DNA from: Mytilinidion resinicola
Lineage: Eukaryota > Ascomycota > Dothideomycetes > Mytilinidiales > Mytilinidiaceae
Reading direction: 5' to 3'
DNA: 64,000 nucleotides
Assembly: GCF_010093595.1 (NCBI RefSeq)
Contig: NW_022985438.1
Coordinates: 2,724,786 to 2,788,785 of the forward strand
The translations under genes were made by a program, and so were the position numbers. This document shows positions 23,181 to 33,488 of the stretch, in pieces. The notes beneath the pieces were generated by a model. It saw only the letters and a program-made list of their open reading frames with translations. It did not search any database and was not told the DNA's origin. Position 1 is the first letter of the stretch. Each line of letters starts with the position of its first letter.

Positions 23181-23509
23181 CTAGCTCCCACTCCCCTGCG
23201 CAGGCTTGAACGCTTTGATCCTCTGCTCCATATACTTCGGGTCCAGCAGCGGCGACGGCATCGCGTACGGATTGAACTCGGTAACTCAACTACCATCAAT
23301 AATTATACTCTCAACCAGACAACGTATAGCTGAAGCTCACCTTTGAACTTCCGCTTGTTAGCTGAGGAGACGATGGGTAGGTCGCTCTGTACGTTTGCTG
23401 GTTGCGTGTATGATGTGGAGGCGAGTGGGGCGGTGGGTTTGCGGAGCGGAGATTTTGGGAGGAGGGGGCGGGAGGAGTTGGGTTTAGAAGCTGTTCTGGG
23501 GGAATTCAT
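23181..23509 (-). CDS. Small hypothetical protein
   Basis: Proposed two-exon gene, 23509..23341 and 23284..23181, with a 56-nt GTGAGC...TTGAG intron; 90 aa. The N-terminal half is rich in Ser/Pro/Lys (MNSPRTASKPNSSRPLLPKS), the C-terminal part reads NKRKFKV then EFNPYAMPSPLLDPKYMEQR, which looks like a conserved short protein rather than chance translation. No family is recognised. The splice acceptor is the weakest element: an upstream AG (TAG) would change frame and lose the well-formed C-terminus. Without the intron the frame ends at 23303. Possible nuclear localisation from the NKRKFK basic patch is inference. Confidence 0.45.
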
Positions 23510-23799
23510 GATGATGTCTGGAGAGGTGATCTAGGTAGCTTGTTTCTGTATATCAAGGGCACGAAAAAGGGTAGGTAGGCAATAGGTAGCTTACGCTACA
23601 CTTTGTACGTGATAGGGAATACGCAGTTTGTGACATTAAAATCACCTCTAATCGCTACACGTAACGCGTTCACGCGTCCTACGGTATTCATTCACTTCTG
23701 CCAAATTATGGTGATTGAACCATCTTGAGGTTTCGTTCATTATACAGTCCAAGTCCTCCTAGCTACATACATCCCTGACTCTTATAATCATCAATTGCA

Positions 23800-25151
23800 T
23801 CTTCTGCAAACAGATACCATATCTCAACAATCTTGCACAAATTGCAATGCCCCAAATGCCAACTTCTGCGGCCGCTGTAAATCAACCGCCTACTGTTCAA
23901 AGGAATGCCAATAAGCCCACTGGGATGTCCACCGCAAACTATGCCCCTCGTTCGCCCAATTCCTCACTCCTCCTGGCCTCGATTTCCGCCGCGCCATCTT
24001 CTTCCCAACCTCCCACCGGTCCGGAGGCCCTCGCCTGACATGGGTGCAAATAATCCCCGGGAAATTCAAGATTCACGACAAGCCACTCTACGACGACCTC
24101 CTGAAAATTACTCCCGCCGAGCCAAACTCCAAAGGTCGCGGATTCCCAATGATTTACGGTAACAGCCTACGAGCCGGTCGCCTCGACCACGCGATCGAAC
24201 TGACGTTTTGCGATCTTTACGATGTAACGAAAGCGGACCAAATCGAAATGGAACCGAACCAAAGCATTGCGATGGTCGGCTGCAGTCGCTTCGAAACGTG
24301 GTATGGCCACCATATCGCCATAGCCAAAGCGGGAACAGGCATCGACCCGCCTCACTACTAAGATATCACGCTAGTAGACTTTTGTGATGTCGTCGATTAC
24401 TATTCGTCCTATATACCGGGCCATGGGAGTGTATCGAACAGGGACACGAAACGCGGTCCGGCAGTTGCAACCGGGAATGCGAAGGGCGTGCGTGTGAATT
24501 GTCGAGACGATCAGGAAGTCTGCGGACGGCCTCAATTCGAGCTTGTCAATGTATCGCGGAAACACCCCGTTTCGACGTGGAGAATGTCGAGGCTGATGTG
24601 GCCGAATGCTTATATGACGATTATGGGAATGAGGCGCGGAGTCTCCACGCGAAGCCCTACCCGCCTGATGCCGCATGGGAAAAAATGGAAACGTTGCCAG
24701 ACCGGCGTGAGAACCCGTTATCGACGCGCTCTGGATAGGGCTGCAGCCCAAGGAATGGGAGCACGAAGTATATGGATTCCCTTGGGGCGAGCCGCGGTTC
24801 GCAGGAAAGGGCAGCTTTCTGGTTGTTGCTCGCGACGAAGAAGACTTGACGATAAAGGAGGTCGAGGACTTGTACAACTTTAGTCGAAACTGTATCGTCC
24901 CGAACATTCCCCGCGCTCATCCGAGGGGCAGTAAACGGGAGCGCGCTATTCGTAAAGAGATACAAGATCCAAACTTGAGCAGACTGTCGCCAGAGGCGGA
25001 GAGGGTACTGCGCACCCGTGAAGCGTTTCATGAGAGGATCACATATAGGGCATTTGCTAAGTATTGCGGCATTGAGTACGATGAAGAGGATGAAGAGGAG
25101 GATGAGGATGAGGATGAGGATGAAGAGGAAGAGGAAGATGAGGATGAATAA
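23800..25151 (+). pseudogene. Decayed MYND-type zinc finger gene
   Basis: One frame from about 23827 encodes a MYND finger (CTNCNAPNANFCGRCKSTAYC, then KECQ, a stop, AHWDVHRKLC) with an in-frame TAA at 23912-23914 inside the finger. The same frame continues with good protein-like sequence to a TAA at 24359-24361. Coding character then resumes in other frames: a shift near 24420, a TGA at 24495-24497, a shift near 24565, another near 24715, ending in an acidic tail (Glu/Asp-rich, stop 25149-25151). Three stops and three frameshifts over 1.3 kb, with no GT-AG introns that would repair them, argue for a pseudogene. All three stops could come from CAA or CGA by C-to-T change. MYND fingers mediate protein interactions. 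Start codon not identifiable. Confidence 0.7.
25078..25150 (+). repeat. GAGGAT/GATGAA purine microsatellite
   Basis: Imperfect hexamer/trimer repeat coding for the Asp/Glu tail of the decayed MYND gene. The minus strand reads as polyserine, an artefact of the repeat. Confidence 0.8.
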
Positions 25152-26934
25152 GAAGGTTGGAAGTATGGACAAAAATAGATACGTAAAGTTTCAGCACCAG
25201 ATGTTAGATCATTTCCATCGTCCAATGCCGGATAAGAGGCGTTGTCTCCTTTACACTACAAGTAATATGGTATCCTAAAAGGAGCTAGATCTGGGGAAAG
25301 CACGGTGGTAAGTTTCTAGAAAGCCGACTTCATGAGCATCGTGCGGGAGGCAATCGATTGGCGTTTAGATTCTCGCTACTTTACTGCTGAACCACTGATA
25401 CAACCCGACCATGGGCTGTCAAACTATTGCTCACGTGACCAGCACGTGGATATTTGGACGTCATGCAGGTATCCGCAGGCCCCCCGCCTTGTACCTTGGA
25501 GTAACGTTGAATGAGCCAAGCCATGGCACAGACAGGATTGCATCTTCTGTTCCACCGTAAGACCTGTAGTCGCTAGAAGGTGGAGTGCACCAGGGAGGCT
25601 TCCTTCGAGTCATATTAGCCAGCATCAACGAGCCAAGAAATATTCTTGTAAAGAGGTGCATTCCGATACATGCATCCAGCAGACAAGGGGTCAACTTCAA
25701 CACATGGACACAGCCCTACTGTCTCCAGGCTCCCGTCATCCAGCTTTGCGGCAAACACATGTCTGCCCTCCAGCCAGATTATTCACAGAAGGGAAGGGCA
25801 CCAGGAATAGGTCGCGTCCGTTAACCTGCCCGTCTACCTTGCACTCAATATTGCTGGCGCGTGTTGGATTGCTCTCATCCTGGGAAGTTTCGCAAGTGAC
25901 CTAGTCTTGTTGGCAAACGCCACCAATGACGGTTATGGCACCATCCAGCTTCACCGGAGCTCTGTACGTGCTTTAAGCGACCTTCATCCCGCGCTCTAGC
26001 TGTCGCACTGATCTTGGACGGTTGCGGGAGGTGGATTGCGATCGCCTGGCTCGAAGTGATGTCGTCTGGGCGTTCGAGCCGGCCAGGCTATTATGTAACG
26101 TTACCTGCGGCCAACTGACGTTCTGAGTCGAGGCGAGGCGTCCCTCGATGAGCTTTCGGATCCAAAACTGTCTTGCGGCCTCGTTTCTTATACAATGTTT
26201 GCCTCGCCTTGCGCTGCTGATGTTTGCATCGGCGAGGGCGAATCGCAGGAATGTGTTCCTGAAGGATGACACAATGACAGCAAGGATGATGCGAGAAAGA
26301 GAGTTGACCTTTGAGAATCCTACCGGCGGTAAGCACGAATCACGGCTCAGGCTAACTGAGGCCGGCCACCCCTTAATACCCACCCGCCTAAGTCACATGA
26401 TGTCTTACAGCTCGAGCCTCTGCTGGCACTCGCAGCGGCCCAGACTCGGGCACAGAGCAGCCGTCTGACAGACAGCCGAGAGTGTCGGCGAGCCAGCTGA
26501 GCCGAAGCAGCAGCCCGAGCCCTGAAGAGTCGCGGATGAAGGGGAACTGAAGTCTCTGCCTCGCTGCTGGCGCTGCGGCGCTCTCCTCAGTGGCAGGCCC
26601 GCCTATTCCTGGAGATTGGCCGGGGAGACTGGCTCGAGGGGCTGAAGCAGGCGGCGAGTAGGGGCCCAGACCAAGCCTTCTTTACGAGACGGGCTCATTT
26701 GAAGGGCTTGGAAGGGGCGCGAGCTGACGAGGGGGACGAGTGTCTAGGAAGCAAGCAGCTAGCGTAATATAAACACGGCCGGGCGACTGGACGGCAGCCT
26801 GGCGCTACTGCAGGAACGCTGTCGCACATCCCGTGCGTCGTCTGCAATTGGCGAAGGCGTAAAAAAGCACGGCTTAGTGGCTAGCCTGGAACGGCGCTAA
26901 CCGTGCTCTCGTCTAATCCCCCGACGTCTTCTTA
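25152..26934. other. Gene-poor intergenic stretch
   Basis: About 1.8 kb with no supported gene on either strand. GC content rises from about 26350 onward, with short CAG/GCC-rich stretches. A TAATATAAA sequence near 26763 could be a TATA-like element for the GPI-protein gene downstream, but it is about 400 bp from the start codon. Confidence 0.5.
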
Positions 26935-27169
26935 ACTGCTCTGCCTCTTTCGTTCTGCACTGCTTCCTCCCTCTCACCCACACTCTTCTGCCTTGTGACC
27001 ATTCCCCGAAGCTCCAGCTTCAGCCTCTCTTTTACACACGCCTTGTGCGCAGTCATTCGTTAATATAACCACCACCACCCACACTCTGTCGAGTCCCACC
27101 GCCCCAACACGCTCTTTTGCACCCTAATCGTCTAATACCCACCCAACACCACACCAAACCGCCGTCAAC
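26935..27169 (+). promoter_or_regulatory. Pyrimidine-rich promoter/5' leader of the Kre9-like gene
   Basis: Strongly C/T-rich on the plus strand with runs such as CTCTGCCTCTTTC and repeated CACC blocks, directly upstream of the ATG at 27170. CT-rich tracts near the transcription start are common in highly expressed filamentous-fungal genes. The role here is inference. Confidence 0.4.
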
Positions 27170-28125
27170 ATGTACGCCCGCTCAGTCCTCGCTGCCTTCG
27201 CTGGCCTCGCCGCCATGGCATCGGCCTACACCACCCCCGTCTTCCAGAGCTCTGGTTACGCTGTCCGCACCCCGGGCCTCGCTGAAGTGAGTACCACCTT
27301 GACTATTTCAGTTCACAGCAAAAATGCGCTTGGGCATCGAAGCAATGCGCAAATCTCGCCTTTAGATGCGTCGGTGAATAGAGCGCCTGGACTAACCCTC
27401 CACAGATCGTCCCCGTCGGAACTCCCTACAAGATCACCTGGGACGTCACCAAGCCCGAGCAGAAGACCGTCACTCTTGTCCTGCTCCGTGGCCCGTCCAC
27501 CAACATCAAGTACCTCTCCACCATTGTCGAGGACACCCCCAACACCGGCTCCTTCGAATGGACTCCCTCTACCAGCCTCGAGCCCGACACCACCCACTAC
27601 GGCATCCAGCTGATCGTTGACGCTGATGGCGAGTACCAATGTAAGACTTCCGCGACTCTCCATTCCTGAACCTCAAACCTAACGCGCCCAGACACGAGCC
27701 AGTTTGGCATCTCCAACCCCAGCTACGGCAAGTCTAGCAGCAGCTCCGTTGCGTCCGTCTCCAAGACCGCGTACCCATCCTCCAGCAGCGCCATTGTCTC
27801 CGCCGCCGCGACTCCCTGCAGCACCTCCTCTAAGGCTGTTGTGACGCCCATCTACAGCGCCAACTCCACCAGCGCGTACATCACCGGTACCGGCACTGCC
27901 TATTCCACCTTCGTCGCCTCCACCGGCGCGCCCCACCACAACAGCAGCATCATCCAGCCCTCCAAGCCCTTGACCGTTCCCAGCTCGCTCCTGACCTACA
28001 CCACCGCCGGCTCCGCGCCCTCGTCTGCTTCGCCCTCCGTGCCTGTCGGCACTGGCGCTGCCGGCCACGTCCAGGCCGGTCTCGGCCTTGCTGGTGCGAT
28101 CGCTGGTCTCGTCATGGTGCTATAA
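27170..28125 (+). CDS. GPI-anchored Ser/Thr-rich cell-wall protein with Kre9/Knh1-like N-terminal domain
   Basis: Three exons, 27170..27286, 27406..27640 and 27692..28125, with introns of 119 and 51 nt; 261 aa. Signal peptide MYARSVLAAFAGLAAMASA; then an immunoglobulin-like Kre9/KNH-type domain (IVPVGTPYKITWDVT, VTLVLLRGPSTNI, YGIQLIVDADGEYQYTSQF), about residues 40-125. A Ser/Thr-rich stalk follows, probably O-mannosylated, and a C-terminal hydrophobic segment (AGLGLAGAIAGLVMVL) suited to GPI attachment. Such proteins reside at the plasma membrane and wall and are linked to beta-glucan assembly or wall integrity; the precise role is unknown. A long pyrimidine-rich leader suggests strong expression. 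Splice junctions restore the domain in frame. Confidence 0.88.
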
Positions 28126-29084
28126 GCCCAGCACCATTTCGTTCCAGTTCCAGTTCCTTTTTGGGGGTCCACTGTGTCATGTCAGCATCTGCGGTGCGTA
28201 ATTACGGTCTTGGCCACGTCAAGTTCAAGTATGAAAGTCACTTTGCATGCATCACCCCGCATCGGATCTTGAGGGTTTGTGGGGATATGGTTTTGTTTTA
28301 AAGATATCACAAAATTGGTGCTTTGCATTTTTGGTTCGACTGCAACAGCTTGCTCTCTTGTCAGTTTGGTCCGATTGGCTTGCACTGGGGTCTGGTTTTA
28401 ATTGGGAGTCTGTTTAATGAGATTCGGATCGTGTATCGAATCGGATTTATGCCTTTAATCTTTTTGTGTGCGTGCGTGGAGAGTGATGTTGTGTGATGCT
28501 GAAGAGTATGGGGAAAAATCTGACGAGTGGTGGCAGTGCTAATTTCAAAGGAATGAATTTGGCGTCAGAGGCTCGTATTGCTGACTGCATATACAATGCC
28601 GAGAAGTCGTTCATGGATGCCTCCCACATGCACTTGGCACGTTGGACTCTCAGCCCTGGCTGAAAATAGTCGCCGAGGTGAATAGTGCGGGACTTACATT
28701 AGCATATTTCGTTTCAACTCGAGGCGACATATCGACATCGCGTCAACCGCTCGCATAAACAGACCTGTCGATTGGTAGTGTCTAAAAGACTTTTTGCTTC
28801 AACTCTATTAGGCCTCTCCGTCGGCTGCTGCTAACGTACCAGCCATTCTCACCTTCTCACAATGCCGGCAGTCTTTACATCTCATACCTAGGTCAGTCGA
28901 GAACTAGTCTACTCCTGCGGCGTGTCGCTCCGTAAGATTAAACATAGCATCTTAGGAGCTACAAATCGCCGCTCGACCCCAGCTAAATGGCCCGCGTCCC
29001 TAATTTTTTTTTTGACTGCCTTGCCACGTCGTATTTTCTGTCTTCCATGGCAAATACCTTCGCGACTCAATAAACGTTTCGCAG
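28126..29084. other. Intergenic region
   Basis: 3' flank of the Kre9-like gene followed by sequence with no supported gene. A short dispersed repeat fragment is at 28766-28810. Confidence 0.5.
28766..28810 (+). repeat. Fragment of a dispersed repeat (copy 1)
   Basis: About 45 bp matching 36091-36136, sharing CGATTGGT, GTGTCT and the exact block TTTTGCTTCAACTCTA. Differences are mostly transitions. Confidence 0.6.
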
Positions 29085-29400
29085 CTAGATTCTCTATCGT
29101 TACCTCCAAATAGAGCAGTCCGATGTCCTTGAGGGATTTGATAGAAGTCCTGATCAGCTTACGCCAGACTCGAAGACAACCTACATCAACTCATCGAAGA
29201 CCACCCTGGACGGCCTGTATACTCCTGGCCTGTGCGAATTCTGTCGCAATATTGACCTCGACAAGGTCAATGTCGAATCCTATGGCCTGCATCATGCGAA
29301 CTTTGCCGAGCTTGAAAGTGCGGTCTCTGAAATACTGACGAATACGCAAGACGTTCTCTCAATTGATGTTCTCTCAATTGGCACACAACTATTGATGTAG
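29085..29400 (+). pseudogene. Relic of a HET-domain-like protein N-terminus
   Basis: An open frame of about 105 codons with no upstream ATG contains TPGLCEFCRNIDLDK followed by HHANFAELESA. This arrangement (a Cys-x2-Cys pair, then a short His and FxELExSA block) resembles the region that precedes the HET domain in many fungal heterokaryon-incompatibility proteins. The frame stops at 29400 before any HET domain, and no continuation is visible downstream. Interpreted as a truncated relic; could also be the first exon of a lost gene or chance. Assignment from memory of the family pattern. Confidence 0.35.
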
Positions 29401-29629
29401 CAGTATTTGGCTAGTAACTCCTCATATTCCCAGTAATTCGGACAATGTCGGCGAAATCATCCGAACTTGTTTGTGTGCTTCCAAACTCAGGGTCAAGGGA
29501 TACTCATGCCATCTATAACCACTCTCAAACTCATGTATCCACCAGGCCTCCCCATCCACTCCACACCCTTCCTTCGTTGCTGCTAGACATAACATTTGGC
29601 TTTGAGCCATAGAAGGATCACCGCTGTTT

Positions 29630-30130
29630 CTAGATCATTGCGAAGAAAGCAAGCAATCCACTCCCAACGACAGCCGCGGATCCGACCAACATAGCACCTC
29701 CATTCGTCGACACCCCGACACTGCTGCCAGATGGGCTGCCTGGTCCAGCGGTGCCTGAGGGTGGCACGGGGGTAGTGGTGGGGTTGCTCTCGATAGTATT
29801 TTGCCCGAGAGTTGTCCGGATGTTGGTTCCGCTCTCCTTCAGGCTGCTGCTCGCGCTTGCCATAAGGCTATCATAGTTGTCGGCCGTGAGTGGGATGTCG
29901 GTCGCGCAGCTCAATGGCGATATGGTCTGGCTGGTGGTTGCCGGTCCCGTGCAAATAGGCCATCCGGGACAGGAGGATAGAAGAACTGACTGCGGCGTGG
30001 CGCCCACACAGCACGCAGTCGAAGACGGGCCGTCAACGTGCAGGACGCCGGGGCAGTTATTGGTATCGGCCAGTGCAGGCTTCGCCGAAAAAGCCAAGGA
30101 GAAAGCGGCCAGGACGATGAAAGCTTGCAT
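29630..30130 (-). CDS. Small secreted cysteine-containing protein with GPI-type tail
   Basis: Intronless, 166 aa, ATG at 30130. Signal peptide MQAFIVLAAFSLAFSAKPALA; then a short region with six or so cysteines (NNCPGVL, TACCVG, SSCPGWPICTG, LSCATD), a Ser/Thr/Pro-rich linker, and a hydrophobic C-terminus (LVGSAAVVGSGLLAFFAMI) with a small-residue stretch before it, fitting a GPI signal. Likely cell-surface protein. No Pfam-type domain is recognised; the cysteine pattern is not the eight-cysteine CFEM pattern. Function unknown. Confidence 0.8.
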   Translation of the reverse strand: MQAFIVLAAFSLAFSAKPALADTNNCPGVLHVDGPSSTACCVGATPQSVLLSSCPGWPICTGPATTSQTISPLSCATDIPLTADNYDSLMASASSSLKESGTNIRTTLGQNTIESNPTTTPVPPSGTAGPGSPSGSSVGVSTNGGAMLVGSAAVVGSGLLAFFAMI

Positions 30131-31022
30131 CTTGTAGCTCCGAAGACGACAGACGGGACGTTAAGAGTGCTGTTGACGAATGGAACAAGTGTTTGGCGGA
30201 AAGGAGAGGTTATCTGTGAGAAATTTGACGACTTCAGAAGGACGGTTTCTCTTTGTTTCTTTGTGCCATGAAAAAGAGGGGGATGCCAGTGTTATATGTC
30301 GACCACAAACCGGCCCCGAAGCCCCCAAAGATGGCACCGTCCCAATTGGGGTATTCTGCCCGTTGGAGATGCCTCTCGGAAGCTCCGTGAATGCATACAC
30401 AACGTGCAGTGCATTTCATCGGTGGCGCCGAGTAAATCCTGTTTGGAGCCGTTGTCGCGTCAGCATCGTCTGGGAATCTGGAACACCACGTAGGCTCAGC
30501 GCATTTGTTCCCAAAACGGCAATCCTTGGCACCAACCACCGAAAGCTCAGCGTAGTGGCGTTAGGCACTTGAGTTACTCGACCTTGCATCTGATATGTCG
30601 AAAATCTACATGATGAAGACCTATTCAAGGGCATGACATCACAGGTTAAGCCTCACACCGTGGATCTCCTAGCATGTCGACCTGGGCGTACCAACACAGG
30701 GGATCCGGTAATGCGCCGTAGCCCCCCGGTGACTAGTTCTGGAGTATCTACAGAGCTTCCAAGGTTGATCAAGAGCGCTAGCTGAAAGCTAATTTTCACA
30801 TCATATATTCGGTAAGTCTATTGTTATTAACGGCTTCAAGAACTTGTTTCGAACTGGGCAAAAGAGTCGAAACCAAGGTCGACGTTATCCCTTAACCCGT
30901 CGGAATTGGTGCGTTGGTATCGATACGGATGCGACCAATGAAAGTTTTTAGGGATGACAACTGCGGCGACTTTCGCATGCTTGTGTACAACTCAGTAGAG
31001 CTCTACGGTGCTCAACACACGT
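30131..31022. other. Intergenic region
   Basis: No supported gene; overlapping short open frames on both strands between 30160 and 30640 are mutual shadows with no family resemblance. Contains the promoter of the GPI-type gene and the 3' flank of the Zn2Cys6 gene. Confidence 0.5.
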
Positions 31023-32731
31023 TCAACCACCTGGTCCGAGCGTTTCCCATGGATGGGCTAAGGGATATACCATTCGTGCTCCAGCAAAAGATTCACTCCT
31101 TGTACAAATATCACTGAGAGAGTCTTCCGGCGCCTTCCAGTCCTTCAAGATGGCATTCGAAGTGCATAGGCTCCACTCTTGCATAAGTACTCCATACATG
31201 CCTTGTGTGTTACCGCATTGTCTCTTCGCCAGCCGATACCAAGCACCGAAGCTGTATTGCAGGGGCGTTAAAATTCGAAGAGCCGGCAGAGGAAGCGACC
31301 GATCTACTGTCATGGCGTAGTCGACAGACATAGCAATAATGGTGGCTGCCTCCGTGTCCTGGGATTCTATAGCCTCGATATCGAACTGGCTCGAGAAGGG
31401 ATCGAGCCAGTGCAAAGTTTGCAAAATCCCAGAGAGCAACACCCGGTAGGTCTCGAATCTGATGGCCAATGCAAATTCCTCAATAGATGAGTATTGCAAC
31501 GATTGTTCTAAAACTTGCGCGACACGGGGCGTAAGGGTTTGGATTTGGCCCACCTCGCCGATAGATCTGGTTACTAAATCTCCAACGGGACTGAAATATA
31601 GCTCTTCCGCCAGCTGCGTTGTCTCTGAAAGAAGAACCGTGTTCGTGGGACAAGCGGCACATGCCCGAACGAGTCGTGCGAGACGGGGAATCTTGACGAA
31701 CTGCTGTATGAGTGCTGTAGAAGCCACATCCGGCGCCGTTAAGCGTACGCACTGGCGAGATGTTGCCGCTGTGGATGCTTTTGTGTCATAGATACAATCG
31801 CGTCCACGACGCAAAGCATCTGTGATCTCCTCTAGGTACGTGGAATTTATGAGCATGAAATCAAGGTCCTTCTCTATGCAGGAAAGGGAAGCAATTCGAG
31901 AGTGGAGGATATGGGAGAGCCCCCGAATATGCGCCACGTAATGAAACGTTCCGAGTGCAATGAAGACCTCCGCGAAGACGTGGAGCGAGATGGCCAGCAG
32001 AATGCTGTCGTCCACTTTCGGGACTGACATTGCGCATCTTAGACTCGTCAATGCATTCTCTCTAGTGGCCGGAGCAAGGCTCTCAGCTACCTCGCGACGG
32101 CAACGAAATGCCTCGCCGCTCTCGACGAAGTAACGCATCGCAAGATCAAACGTCTTTTCTGAGCCGATGCGAGGAGGGAAAGTATGGATCCAGAGCGAAA
32201 AGGCCTGCAGAGGGTAGGACGTTGATGTAGTGGAGCCCATCATTGCTGCCCATCGCGAAAGCAGCCTGCTTTGTGGAGAGGTTATGGCACGTCTCGGTGC
32301 TGGATGGTTGACTCGTCCTTCTTCGCTACTCGTTGCCAAAGATGCATGTTTTGATCTCAGCAGTGGGATTTGCAGTCTACTCCTAGGTTTCTGTATTGGA
32401 ACAAAGACGTGAAAAAGGGCAGATCCCCCTTCTATGGGCTTTGCGGTTCGTAGGCGTAGACCGCGGCGCTGATCCTGGATATTGGGATCTGTGATCTTAG
32501 ATATCGTGCGTGTAGAAGTTTTGTTCGTCCCTGTTGGTCGATGGATGGAGAACACAGAAGGATTGTTTGCTGGGTAGATACATGATTTACCCCCGATTTT
32601 ACATGTGTAGCACTCAGGACGTGTCTCATCGCACTATACTCATATTAGCAGGCAAAGTGGGGTAAAGAACTGACAGTACATGCCTTGATCTTGCGGGCCC
32701 TACATGTCGAGCATTTCAACGGCTGTACCAT
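31023..32731 (-). CDS. Zn2Cys6 (Gal4-type) transcription factor
   Basis: Two exons on the minus strand, 32731..32684 and 32633..31023; 552 aa. The zinc cluster is split by a 50-nt intron: exon 1 ends CSTCRARKIK and exon 2 begins CDETRPECYTCKIGGKSC, giving C7-x2-C10-x6-C17-x6-C24-x2-C27-x6-C34, a perfect cluster. To obtain this the donor must be GC (AAG followed by GCATGT), with branch-like GCTAAT and acceptor ATAG; using the nearby GT would shift the frame. The C-terminal part is helical and resembles fungal-specific regulator domains of nuclear C6 factors. Binding would be to CGG-containing promoter sites; targets are not identifiable. It lies divergent from the beta-lactamase-fold hydrolase gene about 760 bp away. 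Confidence 0.88.
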
Positions 32732-33488
32732 GGTGGGAATTCTCGAGGTTTGCAAGTTTTGAAGGGTGAGTAGGTATAATTAAAACACATTGCATACAGT
32801 ATAATCTTCTACTCGACTTTTAACGGGATCCGAGAAAATCGGAGGTAGTACTGCGCAACGGCGAGCAAAAGGCGTGCTAGAATATGCCACCGTCGATCAG
32901 TTGGGGCCGCTGATGTCAGCCCTGGGCTGCATTGCAGACTGCAGGTGAGAAACAGCTTCTAGCGCACATAAGTCGGTGGGTTCTAATTGGGTAACAACCT
33001 TTCGAATTCGGCAATAATGCGAGCGAGTATAGACGATCTCTCAACTAAGCTTTAAGCTTCCAAGTTTCCTACATTTCCTACATTTCCAAGTGTCCAGTGT
33101 CACAGCCTTGCGTAAGAAAAGACAACTTCAGACCGAAATCCGGTCAATAGGTCCCAGCTCGCAGCTGAAGCGAACTCTGATTAGGAGAGAACAATCCAAA
33201 TTTGGTTATACTGCGAGTAAAACTTGACAGTCTTCTCATTGTACTCACTCAGCTTCGAAGCTTTCAGCATCGCGGCCTGACTTTCACAAGATTTAACGAC
33301 AACATGTACAGGAATACCGCCAAGAACATCACCTCCTTACGTCAACACATTGGCGAATGTTGCTAGCGTACGCACATGGGCTACAAGGCCGGATTACTTG
33401 TATTTAAGCTCCTTTCTTTCGAACTTTTCGGGCAAAATCATACCAAGTGAAAACCGTTTGGAGCTTTGTATCCTGTCAACCCGGAAAC
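32732..33488. other. Divergent intergenic region between regulator and hydrolase
   Basis: No gene seen. Serves as promoter space for the Zn2Cys6 gene (-) and the beta-lactamase-fold gene (+). Short repeats of TTTCCTACA occur around 33067-33085. CGG triplets are present, but no clear paired site was picked out. Confidence 0.5.

Noticed and set aside
25028..25225. Polyserine minus-strand frame
   Set aside because: Reverse reading of the Asp/Glu-coding microsatellite in the decayed MYND gene.
33447..33488. Upstream extension of the beta-lactamase-fold frame
   Set aside because: It begins with GTG; the first ATG at 33489 directly opens a signal peptide.
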